Below are positions 21,161-31,619 of a stretch of 36,186 nucleotides of DNA, piece after piece (position 1 is the stretch's first letter; the number at the start of each line of letters is the position of its first letter). The DNA comes from Fuerstiella sp. GTDB lineage: Bacteria; Planctomycetota; Planctomycetia; Planctomycetales; Planctomycetaceae. The position numbers and the translations under genes were made by a program. Under the pieces are notes generated by a model. That model did no database searches and was not told the DNA's origin. It saw only the letters and a program-made list of their open reading frames with translations. Location: contig JABABI010000071.1 in assembly GCA_014238335.1 (NCBI GenBank), positions 1-36,186 on the forward strand, read 5' to 3'.

Positions 21161-21170
21161 ACCCTCCCCA

Positions 21171-22889
<1,719 letters not shown>

Positions 22890-22898
22890 AAATCTGGA

Positions 22899-24107
22899 AT
22901 GCAGGAATTCGCATACACCGCCAGAACGCTTACCGGTCAGGACGTTGACGGCCTGATAGCGGCCGATTCGCGCGGTGACGTGATGGCGATACTGACCGAA
23001 CGTTCTCTGTTTCCGCTGGATGTCATTCCGGCGAAGGCCGCAGGGTTTTCGCTGAAATTTAACCGGCGAATCAACGCCGAGTTACTGGCCAATACGCTCA
23101 CTCAGTTGGCCGATCTGCTGGCCAACGGAGTGCCCCTGCTGCAGGCTTTGGGAGTTTTGATTCAGCAGACGCCTCATGAACGAATGCAGACAGTTCTTTC
23201 AGATATCTGCAGCCGGATTTCTGAAGGAGCTCAATTGCACGAAGCAATGGCCGCTCACGGAGACGTATTCAACGACCTGACAATTAGTATTGTCAGAGCA
23301 GGCACCGAAGGCGCCTTTTTGGAAGAATCGCTGCAGCAGACGGCTGAGTTTCTGGAACGGACGGAAGAACTCAAGGCCAAGGTCAAAGGGGCCATGGCCT
23401 ACCCGGCATTTCTGGCTGCGGCAGGTTCGATCGTGACCATCGTGTTGATCGTATTTTTTGTGCCGAAGTTTTCGGACCTGTTTGCTCAGTTGGAACGTAA
23501 GGGAACTCTTCCGGGCGCAACCGTGGCGTTGCTTTGGCTGAGTTATTTTCTGGGGCGATTCGGGATCCTGGTGGCGATGGCTCTGGCGGGAATGTTTTAC
23601 GGCATTCGAAAATGGACAGCGTCGCCACGGGGGCGAGAAATCGTCGACGGATACAAAACTAAAGTGCCGGTCTTCGGACCGATTTTTCTGAACGGAGCGA
23701 CATCCCGGTTCTGTCGGATTCTAGGTACGCTGCTGCGAAACGGAGTTCCTATTCTGAAGGCTCTGAATATCAGCAGCGATTCGTCAGGCAACGTTGTTCT
23801 GGGGCAGGCCATTCAGGAGTCCGCAAAAAATATTTCTGCGGGCGAAAGCCTGTCAGGACCGCTTTCGAAGTGCGGACTGTTGCCCCCGAACGTGATGGCC
23901 ATGATCAGCATTGCTGAAGAGGCAAACAATCTGGAAAACGTGCTGAACAATATCGCCGACAACATCGACAAAAAAGTGGCGCGGCAACTGGATACGATGG
24001 TTCGTCTGATCGAACCGGCATTGTTAATGGTGATGGGCAGCGCAGTCCTGTTTGTGATTGTGGCTCTGCTGCTACCCGTATTTGAAATGAGTACGGCCGT
24101 AAGTTAA
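22899..24107 (+). CDS. gspF: Type II secretion inner-membrane platform protein GspF
   Basis: A 402-residue polytopic membrane protein, full length for the family. Two T2SSF cytoplasmic helical domains (about 57-180 and 262-385) have the usual repeated patterns: LADLLANGVPLLQAL in the first and LGTLLRNGVPILKAL in the second, with G(E/N)ExGxLxE-type motifs (AGTEGAFLEESL and AEEANNLENVL). Transmembrane helices lie at about 174-200, 212-235 and 370-395. GspF couples the GspE ATPase to pseudopilin extraction from the membrane. It starts nine bases after the gspE stop, so the two are translated from the same message; the ribosome site is weak (CTGGA). Confidence 0.95.
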   Translation: MQEFAYTARTLTGQDVDGLIAADSRGDVMAILTERSLFPLDVIPAKAAGFSLKFNRRINAELLANTLTQLADLLANGVPLLQALGVLIQQTPHERMQTVLSDICSRISEGAQLHEAMAAHGDVFNDLTISIVRAGTEGAFLEESLQQTAEFLERTEELKAKVKGAMAYPAFLAAAGSIVTIVLIVFFVPKFSDLFAQLERKGTLPGATVALLWLSYFLGRFGILVAMALAGMFYGIRKWTASPRGREIVDGYKTKVPVFGPIFLNGATSRFCRILGTLLRNGVPILKALNISSDSSGNVVLGQAIQESAKNISAGESLSGPLSKCGLLPPNVMAMISIAEEANNLENVLNNIADNIDKKVARQLDTMVRLIEPALLMVMGSAVLFVIVALLLPVFEMSTAVS

Positions 24108-24235
24108 GCCTGGAGTTGTCGTATTGCCAAAGGGGGCGAACTCTGATCGTCCGGCGGAACCAAGCGATGCAACTTTGCGGGGCAACTCGAAACTGTTTGC
24201 GGAAAAACCGCAGGAAACAATTACTGAACAGAAAA

Positions 24236-24241
24236 AAGGAG
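24236..24241 (+). promoter_or_regulatory. Ribosome binding site deciding the gspG start
   Basis: AAGGAG eight bases before the ATG at 24250. It rules out the longer in-frame TTG at 24124, which would put 42 residues in front of an already complete prepilin leader. Confidence 0.75.
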
Positions 24242-24249
24242 AAATTGAA

Positions 24250-24813
24250 ATGATGAAGCGACAAACGAAATCTACAGTGGCAGTTGTTCGCAAGGGGTTT
24301 ACGCTGACCGAACTGCTGATCGTGATGGCGATTCTGGTGTTGCTGGTGTCTCTGGTAGGCCCGCGACTTCTGGGCAGCAAAGCAAAGGCCGACGTTAATT
24401 CCGTAAAGACTCAGATCGGAATGTTTCAGTCTTCGCTGGAACGCTACGCCATCGACATGAATCGTTTTCCGTCAAGCGAGCAGGGGCTGGCAGCTCTGGT
24501 TGCCGTTCCCGCTGCAGATTCGGGCGAAGGTGATTCCGCAGGGGGAGAGGACGTTGAACTCGAAGGCGATGATGAAGACAGTGCGGGCAGCGGTTCCAGC
24601 TGGGACGGCCCGTATCTCAAGACCGAAACGCTGCCGAAGGATCCCTGGGGGAACAGCTATCGTTACGAATTTCCGGCGACGCACAACAAAATCAATGTGC
24701 CAGATATCTGGTCATTCGGCCCCGATGGTCAGGAAAACACTGATGACGATGTTGTCAGCTGGACCGGTGACGGCACCAGCGGTGACAAGGGCGACGACAG
24801 TAACGCCAGTTAG
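24250..24813 (+). CDS. gspG: Major pseudopilin GspG
   Basis: A 187-residue prepilin. The leader ends at Gly16 and the mature protein begins FTLTELLIVM, with Glu5 and a hydrophobic helix; it is cleaved and N-methylated by prepilin peptidase, which is not encoded here. The T2SS major-pseudopilin signature follows: FPSSEQGLAAL, then WDGPYL, LPKDPWGNSYRYEFP, and DIWSFGPDGQENTDDDVVSW, which contains the acidic residues of the known calcium site. Between the helix-proximal part and WDGPYL there is an extra Gly/Ser/acidic stretch of about 30 residues (EGDSAGGEDVELEGDDEDSA) not usual in GspG, and a short acidic tail. This subunit forms the shaft of the pseudopilus. Confidence 0.95.
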   Translation: MMKRQTKSTVAVVRKGFTLTELLIVMAILVLLVSLVGPRLLGSKAKADVNSVKTQIGMFQSSLERYAIDMNRFPSSEQGLAALVAVPAADSGEGDSAGGEDVELEGDDEDSAGSGSSWDGPYLKTETLPKDPWGNSYRYEFPATHNKINVPDIWSFGPDGQENTDDDVVSWTGDGTSGDKGDDSNAS

Positions 24814-24878
24814 GTTTCGGCAACGTATCGTCTGACGCTCTGTCGACGATATGAGACCAATGGTATGGAAGTCAGTTC

Positions 24879-25655
24879 ATGAGAACAATCATGCGTTCCA
24901 TACATTCACGCCCAACTGCCAGCCACGTGAAGCTAACGAACTATTGCCCCTCAGGTTCGTCGGCTCGTGTGCGCGGCGGTCGCGGTGGATATTCGCTGAT
25001 GGAAATGCTGATCGTGCTGGCCATTATGGCCGCTATGGCAGCCTTCGCGCTGCCTTCTCTGCGGGGCCCACTGGACAAAAGCCGCCTGCGTTCCAGTGCT
25101 CGTCAGGTCCGAGCGGCGCTCGCGAAGACGCGATCTCTGGCGATTCGAGAAGGAGCGCCACTCGTATTTCAGTTCGAAGCCGGAGGACGCCGCTGGACGA
25201 TCGAACGAAAGGGAACATCGCCGCTGCTGCAGCAGTCGACCACAGCTGGTGATGACGGTCTCGCGTTCGGACCACACACAGGTCGGACGACGATAGAGGA
25301 CACGCCGGTAATTTCTGAACGATCCTCTGTTCTGCGCCAGGGACTGTTGCCGGAAGGCGTGACCTTTGCCGCCTCGCTGCCATCAGCCGAACAAAGTCGG
25401 GTTGGTATTCTCAACGATGGACTCTCAAATGACGTCGACGACAGTTTCGATGTGCTTCGATCTCAGTCAATCTCCTTTCGTCCGAACGGGCGCAGCGAAG
25501 ACAGAACTCTGACAATTGTCGGTAGCCGCGAATTTGTCATCGAAGTTGCGGTGCGGGGCCTGACGTCAGCCGTGGGCTATTCCTCTCCGTTCCGCAGGGC
25601 TTCCACAACCATTGAAGGCAGCGTCGCTGCTTTGTCTGATGAGGTGACGCAGTGA
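24879..25655 (+). CDS. gspH: Minor pseudopilin, GspH-like
   Basis: A 258-residue prepilin-like protein. The leader is long, about 37 residues, and ends GRGG; the mature protein begins YSLMEMLIVLAIMAAMAAFALP with Glu5. The sequence after the helix (LRSSARQVRAALAKTRSLAIREGAPLVFQFE) is typical of GspH/FimT minor pseudopilins, followed by a beta-rich C-terminal domain with SISFRPNGRSEDRTLTI. It probably sits near the tip of the pseudopilus. The ATG at 24879 has GGAAG seven bases upstream; an ATG four codons later is also possible. Its stop overlaps the gspI start by GTGA. The assignment to H rests mainly on the post-helix motif and gene order. Confidence 0.85.
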   Translation: MRTIMRSIHSRPTASHVKLTNYCPSGSSARVRGGRGGYSLMEMLIVLAIMAAMAAFALPSLRGPLDKSRLRSSARQVRAALAKTRSLAIREGAPLVFQFEAGGRRWTIERKGTSPLLQQSTTAGDDGLAFGPHTGRTTIEDTPVISERSSVLRQGLLPEGVTFAASLPSAEQSRVGILNDGLSNDVDDSFDVLRSQSISFRPNGRSEDRTLTIVGSREFVIEVAVRGLTSAVGYSSPFRRASTTIEGSVAALSDEVTQ

Positions 25656-26212
25656 AATGCGTCGGCTCGTCATATTCGTGTTCACCGGCTGACTTTTCCG
25701 ATGGCAGGCGGCGTGGCATAAGTCTGATGGAAGTCATCCTGGCAACAGCGCTGCTGATGGGCAGTGTGGTTGTGCTGTCTCGACTTATCGGCATGGGGCG
25801 GACTCAGGCCAATAAAGCGGAATTTGAATCGGAAGCTCAGCGTTTGTGCGAGAACACGATGCACGAAATCATGCTTGGACTTCGGCCTGTGGAGTCGATT
25901 GAAGAGGCTCCACTTCCGCCGATATCGACCGCGGGTTTTGGAGATCTGGAAGATCGCGTTCATGACGATATCTTCACCGGCAAGGTCGATGAGTCCGCTT
26001 CCGACGCAAATCCACAATGGTTGTATTCCGTGCGCATCGCTCCCGTGCAGGATTCAATCGAGCTTACCGGACTTACCGTCGAGGTTTTGCAGACAGAATC
26101 CATGCTGCGAAGACCCGTGCGGTTCCAGCTTACTCGGTGGGTGCGATCGGACACGATGTCCGGCAATAATTTTCCGGGAGAACTATTTTCCGAAACCGGA
26201 GGATTCCGATAA
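25652..26212 (+). CDS. gspI: Minor pseudopilin, GspI-like
   Basis: A 186-residue prepilin-like protein starting at a GTG that overlaps the gspH stop (GTGA). The leader of about 22 residues ends RRRG and the mature protein begins ISLMEVILATALLMGSVVVLSRL with Glu5, a pattern common to GspI/PilV. The region after the helix (AEFESEAQRLCENTMHEIM) is like GspI's conserved segment, where the protein contacts GspJ and GspK in the tip complex. The C-terminal half is beta-rich and has VRIAPVQDSIELTGLTVEV. The stop is followed at once by the gspJ start (TAATG), so the tip genes are translationally coupled. Confidence 0.82.
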   Translation: MKCVGSSYSCSPADFSDGRRRGISLMEVILATALLMGSVVVLSRLIGMGRTQANKAEFESEAQRLCENTMHEIMLGLRPVESIEEAPLPPISTAGFGDLEDRVHDDIFTGKVDESASDANPQWLYSVRIAPVQDSIELTGLTVEVLQTESMLRRPVRFQLTRWVRSDTMSGNNFPGELFSETGGFR

Positions 26213-27438
26213 TGCATCGGTGTTGCTCTATTTGGAAAACATTCAACAGAGTGCCCGGCTGCGACAGGCTTCGCTGTCGTCATCAGTCTCATGTCAGATT
26301 GCCGGGATCGCCGTTGTCTCGCGGGTACACGCTGGCTGAGATGTTGATCGCGATGATCCTTGTTGCGGCGTTGATGTCTGTGGTATGGGGAGTGATGTCA
26401 ATGTACAACAGTCTTCTGACCGCCGGCCAATCTCAAACAACAGAGCAGCAGTTAGTGCGTTCGCTGTTCCAGATTTTTTCCGAAGATCTTTCAGCTGTTA
26501 CGCTGAAATCCGGCGAAGAGTCATTGCTGCAGCCTGGCAGCGGAAGTGTTGGCGAAATGCCGGCACTGGAATTCGGATTGGAAGATTTCTCCGGGTTTCC
26601 CGATGTGTCTGCTATTGAAACGCCCGGTTACGACGGACCGGCCCGGATAACATTACGGGGAACGCCAACGGCAATGCGTTTGACAGTGCGACGACCTCCG
26701 CAACAGGAGGTGAGGACTCCGTCGAACATCGACCTGCTCAACGAGCTCGGTGGTGGTTCGCAGCAGCTTGATGCTCCGCAGGAAGTTGCTGGCGTTCAGG
26801 TGGCTGAATTTCAGACCGTTGTCTATCAGCTGCAGCCGCCTGGGCAGTCAGAAGGAATTTCATCGCTGCCATCGGGGCTCTATCGATTACAAACAGACGC
26901 TATGGAACTGATGGAGTTACAGTCGCAGCGATCTACCGTTGAACAAAGTCTTTCGACCAAAGATGTTTCCATCAACCGTTCAACACTGGAATCGCTTCTG
27001 TTTCCACAGAACGACCCGATCCGTGACGAACAGGTCGACCAGAAAAATCCGTCGGTGCCGAACTACGAGTTGATTCCGGAAGTCGTCGGTTGTCGCTTTC
27101 AATACTTCGATCGCCAGGCGTGGGTGGAGGACTGGCCGGAGAGTCGGGCGGAAACTCTTCCTGCTGCTATTCGCATATCGCTGGACGTGATAACGGCGGC
27201 TGAGCTTGAGATACTCAGTCCGGCGATGGCGGATTCAGGCGGCATTCTGGAGAAGGAAATGAATCGTTCGTTCTCACAGACGGATTCAGCAGTCGCCGCC
27301 GCCTCACCTGACGCCTCAGATCCCTGGGCCGGAATCGCGCCACGCACATTCAGTCGGATAATTCTGTTGGATACAACGCGCAGCATCGGGGACACCGACG
27401 CGAATTCGCCCGACTTTGCAGGTGAGTTTCTGCCATGA
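26212..27438 (+). CDS. gspJ: Minor pseudopilin, GspJ-like, enlarged
   Basis: A 408-residue prepilin-like protein, about twice the usual GspJ length. A leader of about 38 residues ends SRG and the mature protein starts YTLAEMLIAMILVAALMSVVWG with Glu5. The segment TEQQLVRSLFQIFSEDLSAV matches the helix-to-body transition of GspJ. The body carries a long insert (about 100-270) before the typical GspJ-like strand region with CRFQYFDRQAWVEDWPES and LPAAIRISLDV, which is a standard motif near the end of GspJ. The tail reads IAPRTFSRIILLDTT. It overlaps gspI by one base and gspK by four. An in-frame TTG just before SRG could give a short leader, but the TAATG junction favours the ATG. Confidence 0.82.
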   Translation: MHRCCSIWKTFNRVPGCDRLRCRHQSHVRLPGSPLSRGYTLAEMLIAMILVAALMSVVWGVMSMYNSLLTAGQSQTTEQQLVRSLFQIFSEDLSAVTLKSGEESLLQPGSGSVGEMPALEFGLEDFSGFPDVSAIETPGYDGPARITLRGTPTAMRLTVRRPPQQEVRTPSNIDLLNELGGGSQQLDAPQEVAGVQVAEFQTVVYQLQPPGQSEGISSLPSGLYRLQTDAMELMELQSQRSTVEQSLSTKDVSINRSTLESLLFPQNDPIRDEQVDQKNPSVPNYELIPEVVGCRFQYFDRQAWVEDWPESRAETLPAAIRISLDVITAAELEILSPAMADSGGILEKEMNRSFSQTDSAVAAASPDASDPWAGIAPRTFSRIILLDTTRSIGDTDANSPDFAGEFLP

Positions 27439-29093
27439 TGAAGCACGTCCCGAGAGACAGGCCGGAATCCGCCATTCAAATGCTGTCGCGTGCCTGTGCC
27501 ACACACCGAAAAACACAGGCTCGCCGCGGTGTGGTGCTAATCGTCGTGCTTGTGCTGGTTGCGATGCTGGCCCTGGCAGGCTTTGGGTTTCTTGCCGACA
27601 TGACGACAGAATACGAAGCGGCCAAAATCAACGGTGATCTGCTTCAGGCTCAGCAAACGATGGCCAGTGCCGAGACGTTTTTGTTGGCGATGACCGCGCA
27701 ACAGCCCACGTCGATGATGGATTCACAGACGCTTTCTGACAGTCCGGACCTGTTCCAGTCGCGTGTTGTGTCTCCGGTCGATTCGTTTCGCGAGTTCGGT
27801 GACGAATTCTCGACGAATGTCGGCAGTAGTGACAGCTGGCGGTTTTCTGTCGTTCACAGCCTGCCGAAACACGCAGCGGATACGACAGCGTTCGCTGATG
27901 GTGACACTCTGGAAGATCTATATGACGACGCGTCACAACAAACGTTGACGTTTGGACTGCAAAACGAATCCGCAAAGTTGCATCTGACACGCCTTTTGGA
28001 GTGGGAACTGGCCAACCCCGGAGAGGGATCGCGTGCGCTCATGCAGATTCCCGGAATGACAGATGAAGCTGCCGATTCCATTCTCGACTGGATCGATGCA
28101 GATGATCAGCCACGCCAGTTTGGTGCGGAGTCGGATTACTATCAGCGACTGGCCCGGCCGTACAGTCCTCGTAACGCACTGCCCGACACTCTTGAGGAGT
28201 TGTTGTTCGTCAAAGGCGTGGGGCGTGATATCTTTTATGGTGCTGCTGGTTTATCGGGCCAGTCGGATGTGCAGAATTCAACGGCGTGGACCACGTACCT
28301 TACGATCCACAGCGCTGAACGAAACGTCGACGGCAGCGGACGTCCACGTTTGGCACTCAATGATGACACGCACACCAGCCTGGACGACTTCGAATCGCAG
28401 CTTGGCACGTTTTTTTTGCCTGAGGTCGCTCGGTATATTCGATTGGCTCGAACGTACGGCACACTCGATTCTGCTGAGCCGGGTGTCGGTCCACTCGAGG
28501 CGGACATCGCCACGAACAATGCGCCTGCGAGCCTGTACCGGATCGTAAGTCTGGCAGACCTGGTCGGCTCGTCCGTGCAACTGCCGCTATCGTCATCGGG
28601 GTCAACGAAGGGACCGCTCGTGAAGAGTCCTTTGAGCCTGGACAGTCCGGAAAGCATCCAGCAGTTTCGTTTGCTGGAAGAACGTACGACAACGGTGTCG
28701 TACGATGTATTGACCGGCCGCATCAACATCAATTCGGCCTCTGAGCCAGTGCTGCGTGCACTCATCGGAGATCCGGTGATGGCGGCCCGGATTGTTCAGC
28801 AGCGAATGACTCTGGATGTCGCGGAACGATCGTCGACGATCTGGCTTCTTTCGCGGCAGATTGTGGACCTGCCGACGTTTCAGAGAATCTATTCCCACAT
28901 GACCACACGCGGCGATGTCCATTCGGCAGAAATTGTTGTGTATCGGCGAACCGGTGGGCCGTTCCTGCGACGTAAAGTCACAATCGATGCTGCCAATGAC
29001 CCGGCGTGCCGAGTAGACTGGATGGACCTTACGCAACAGGGATTGCCCGTTTCGTTAGGTGAATTGGAACAACGAATTGAAGGCTTTGAATAG
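27435..29093 (+). CDS. gspK: Pseudopilus tip protein GspK
   Basis: A 552-residue protein (GspK is usually 300-350). The leader ends ARRG at residue 32 and the mature part starts VVLIVVLVLVAMLALAGFGF. Position 5 is valine rather than glutamate, the usual hallmark of GspK, which caps the pseudopilus. The helix-hairpin-helix type insertion is present: MTDEAADSILDWIDADDQPRQ with the SDYYQ and LPDTLEELLFVKGVG motifs (about 205-255), then GRININSASEPVLRALIG at 428 on, the conserved 'N-x-N-T/S-A' motif. It forms the tip with GspI and GspJ. The ATG overlaps the gspJ stop (ATGA). Confidence 0.92.
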   Translation: MMKHVPRDRPESAIQMLSRACATHRKTQARRGVVLIVVLVLVAMLALAGFGFLADMTTEYEAAKINGDLLQAQQTMASAETFLLAMTAQQPTSMMDSQTLSDSPDLFQSRVVSPVDSFREFGDEFSTNVGSSDSWRFSVVHSLPKHAADTTAFADGDTLEDLYDDASQQTLTFGLQNESAKLHLTRLLEWELANPGEGSRALMQIPGMTDEAADSILDWIDADDQPRQFGAESDYYQRLARPYSPRNALPDTLEELLFVKGVGRDIFYGAAGLSGQSDVQNSTAWTTYLTIHSAERNVDGSGRPRLALNDDTHTSLDDFESQLGTFFLPEVARYIRLARTYGTLDSAEPGVGPLEADIATNNAPASLYRIVSLADLVGSSVQLPLSSSGSTKGPLVKSPLSLDSPESIQQFRLLEERTTTVSYDVLTGRININSASEPVLRALIGDPVMAARIVQQRMTLDVAERSSTIWLLSRQIVDLPTFQRIYSHMTTRGDVHSAEIVVYRRTGGPFLRRKVTIDAANDPACRVDWMDLTQQGLPVSLGELEQRIEGFE

Positions 29094-29157
29094 ACTGACA
29101 GAACCCGCCGTGACTTACAGGTTCGGCGTGTTTTCACTGCAGACTACCCTTAAGGTT

Positions 29158-30741
29158 ATGCCCAGGCTGCTTGCGATAAACTATAACTCGAATCTTATCC
29201 GGTATGTGCTTGGCACTACGGAACGCGGCGGATCGCTGCGCGTCGTGGAGGCCGGAGAACGAAATATTGACTCGGAAGAAAGCACTGACGAAGTGCCGAT
29301 TTCGGTGGCCGAGCACGTTTGTTCGCTGGTGCGGGAACTGAAAGCCACTAAAGCGACGCTCTTGCTGTGTGTCAATCGTGGCGTTGTTGATTCGGTCACC
29401 TTCCCGGTTCCGCCTGCAACAGACGCAGAACTGCCCACGATTGTGCGCAACATGGCACTGCGGCAGCTGACCGGTTTTTCCGAAGACAGCGTGATCGACT
29501 TCGTGCCGTATAAATCTGCCGAAAACGCGGTCGGCAGCGTTAGTGCGATGGCACTGTCTGTCACTGAACAGCAACAGATACAGGAGATCATTCAGAGCTC
29601 AGGATGCTCAACGGTGCGAGCCGTTGTGATTACTCAGCCGCTGCGGATCTTTGCAACCGGCAAGGCCGATGACGACCTGATGGCGACTCTGGTTGTCAGT
29701 CAGGGGGCCGAGGCAACTCATGTATTGATTGTTCAGAATGGGCTGCCGCGGCTGTCTCGAAGCATTCGCATGGGACCGGCGATGCGCGGGCATGAGGCGG
29801 CCCAGTACATCACCGCCGAGTTACAGCGAACGTTAGTTTCCGCCGGCAGTCAGATTCAGCCTGATGTTGAGATTTCGGACGTCGTCGTGGTTGGTTCTGA
29901 AATCGAAGCAGCGATCCTGGTCGATGTGCTCAGTAGGCAGTTTCCGGTGGAAGTTCGAAGAGTTTCTTCGCGTTCGCTTCTGGACGGCGAAGCCGGAGAC
30001 GCCGCTGTTGGCGCCTATGCTCCATTGATCGCAGCCTTGAAAGAAGAAGCTCTGGGAGTGCGGCCGGCAGTGGATTTCGCGAATCCCAAACGTCCACCGC
30101 GACCTGTGAATAAACGGAACCGAGTGCTGTCCATCGCGGCCGGGATCGCGCTGCTCGTGGCGGGAGGCTGGTACTTTGTTCATTCGCAGTTTGCGGAGAT
30201 CAACACAGCAAATACGAGACTGCGGGCGCGTGCGGGAGAGCTGGATGAGCTGGTCAGAAAAACTCGCTCAAAACGCAACCTTGCCAAAGTCCTGACGGCC
30301 TGGGAAGCCTCACGCATGAGCTGGCTGGATGAACTGCGAGACCTGACAATCCGTATGCCTTCCAGCTCAGAACTGTCCGTGCAGCAGTTTTCAGCCGGCC
30401 CATCCGGTTCTGCGTCTGTTGTCTCATTCCGTGGTACCAGCAGTTCTCCGGCCGCGATTGGGAAGATGGAGGAAAGTCTGCGAGACCAGTTCCACCAACT
30501 CCGCACGCCTGGGATTCGTGAGGTCAAAGACGGCAGGAAAAGCGTCTGGAGTTTTCAGACCACCATCCGAGTCGCGAGTCGACAGAAGGAGGATTATTCG
30601 AGCCATCTCACCGAGGCCTCTGAGCGTTTGAAAACTTCGCAGACAGCGGTGACTGCTGCGAGCGAAAAGACCGGTGACGCGGCCGATTCAAAGAAGAAAT
30701 CAGCCACCTCAGTGCCGCAGGCAACAGGAGGGAAGCCATGA
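29158..30741 (+). CDS. PilM/GspL-like inner-membrane assembly protein
   Basis: About 527 residues. The N-terminal ~320 residues form an actin-like PilM/GspL cytoplasmic fold: MPRLLAINYNSNLIRYVLG, TLLLCVNRGVVDSVTFPVPP, then VVVSQGAEATHVLIVQNG and IRMGPAMRGHEAAQYITAEL, and VVVVGSEIEAAILVDVL. A single transmembrane helix at about 322-345 is followed by a periplasmic coiled and ferredoxin-like part (LDELRDLTIRMPSSSELSVQQFSAG). This is the layout of GspL, or of a PilM-PilN fusion, which binds GspE and GspM. The last 60 residues are low-complexity. The frame is open to a GTG at 29059, but the ATG at 29158 begins exactly at the conserved strand and is preferred; the ribosome site is poor. The stop overlaps the next gene (ATGA). 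Confidence 0.82.
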   Translation: MPRLLAINYNSNLIRYVLGTTERGGSLRVVEAGERNIDSEESTDEVPISVAEHVCSLVRELKATKATLLLCVNRGVVDSVTFPVPPATDAELPTIVRNMALRQLTGFSEDSVIDFVPYKSAENAVGSVSAMALSVTEQQQIQEIIQSSGCSTVRAVVITQPLRIFATGKADDDLMATLVVSQGAEATHVLIVQNGLPRLSRSIRMGPAMRGHEAAQYITAELQRTLVSAGSQIQPDVEISDVVVVGSEIEAAILVDVLSRQFPVEVRRVSSRSLLDGEAGDAAVGAYAPLIAALKEEALGVRPAVDFANPKRPPRPVNKRNRVLSIAAGIALLVAGGWYFVHSQFAEINTANTRLRARAGELDELVRKTRSKRNLAKVLTAWEASRMSWLDELRDLTIRMPSSSELSVQQFSAGPSGSASVVSFRGTSSSPAAIGKMEESLRDQFHQLRTPGIREVKDGRKSVWSFQTTIRVASRQKEDYSSHLTEASERLKTSQTAVTAASEKTGDAADSKKKSATSVPQATGGKP

Positions 30742-31619
30742 AGGTGACTCGACAACAGATGATGCTGGGCGTTCTGGCGTTGATGGCCATCCTGCGCGTC
30801 GGTGATTACGTACTGTCGACTATGATTCAGGGACCGTTACTGGAACTGCAGGGCGAGAACCGTGAGTTACTGGAAGACATCAGCAAACAGGAGAAGCTGC
30901 TGGCAGACAGCCGCGCCGCCGGTCAGAAGATTGAAAAATGGCAGAAGAAGTCTCTGCCGTCCGACACAGAGACAGCGCGTTCGTTGTATCGCAACTGGCT
31001 GTTGGAAACCGTCCGTTCAGCCAGACTGCGAAACGCGACTGTGGATTCAGGATCGCCGGCCAGTCGACGGGGTTTGTATCGATCGATGCCGTTCACCGTA
31101 CAGGCGCGCGGCAGCCTGAATGAGATTACCTCGGCTCTTTTCCGCGTTGAAAAATCAGATCAGCTGCATCGCATTATGACTCTGCGTTTGACTCCTGTCG
31201 GGACGACAGGTCAGTTCGACCTGTCGATGAGCGTGGAGGCACTGATCATTCCGGGCACAAAAAAAATGTCGCTGAACAAGGGGGAATGCCCTTTACTGGC
31301 ATCAACGGAGCGCCACGATTACGACGTGATCGCTCGCGACAACATCTTCGGCATCGGCATCGACGCAAAAGATCCAATGAAGCTGACGATATTAAGCGCC
31401 GTGACGTACCGCAACGGCCAACCAACCGCATGGATCACTGAACAGATCGATGACAAGGTTCACAAATTGCCGGCGGGCGCTGAATTCGAAACCACTGCGA
31501 TCCGCGGCCGCGTCGTGACAGTCACCGAAGAATCCGTGGTGATCGAGTCTGGTGATCAGTTGCTGAAGATGCAAATCGGGCAGAGTTTTGCGGATGCGGT
31601 CGTGACCTCCGGCTCCTGA
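30738..31619 (+). CDS. GspM/PilO-like protein with a PilP/GspC-like C-terminal domain
   Basis: A 293-residue inner-membrane protein starting at an ATG overlapping the preceding stop. A transmembrane helix (about 8-30) is followed by a coiled coil (LLELQGENRELLEDISKQEKLL) and a GspM/PilO-type ferredoxin-like domain (LLETVRSARLRNATVDSGSP, then FTVQARGSLNEITSALFRVEKSDQLHRIMTLRL at about 120-170). From about 195 the sequence YDVIARDNIFG begins a small beta domain (LTILSAVTYRNGQPTAWI, GAEFETTAIRGRVVTVTEESVVIESG, LKMQIGQSF) like the PilP / GspC homology region, which in other systems contacts the secretin N0. This fusion would explain why no separate gspC is present. The fusion is inferred from sequence pattern. 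Confidence 0.75.
   Translation: MKVTRQQMMLGVLALMAILRVGDYVLSTMIQGPLLELQGENRELLEDISKQEKLLADSRAAGQKIEKWQKKSLPSDTETARSLYRNWLLETVRSARLRNATVDSGSPASRRGLYRSMPFTVQARGSLNEITSALFRVEKSDQLHRIMTLRLTPVGTTGQFDLSMSVEALIIPGTKKMSLNKGECPLLASTERHDYDVIARDNIFGIGIDAKDPMKLTILSAVTYRNGQPTAWITEQIDDKVHKLPAGAEFETTAIRGRVVTVTEESVVIESGDQLLKMQIGQSFADAVVTSGS

Noticed and set aside
24124..24249. Longer GspG start at TTG 24124
   Set aside because: AAGGAG eight bases before ATG 24250 and the complete prepilin leader from there make the longer form unlikely.
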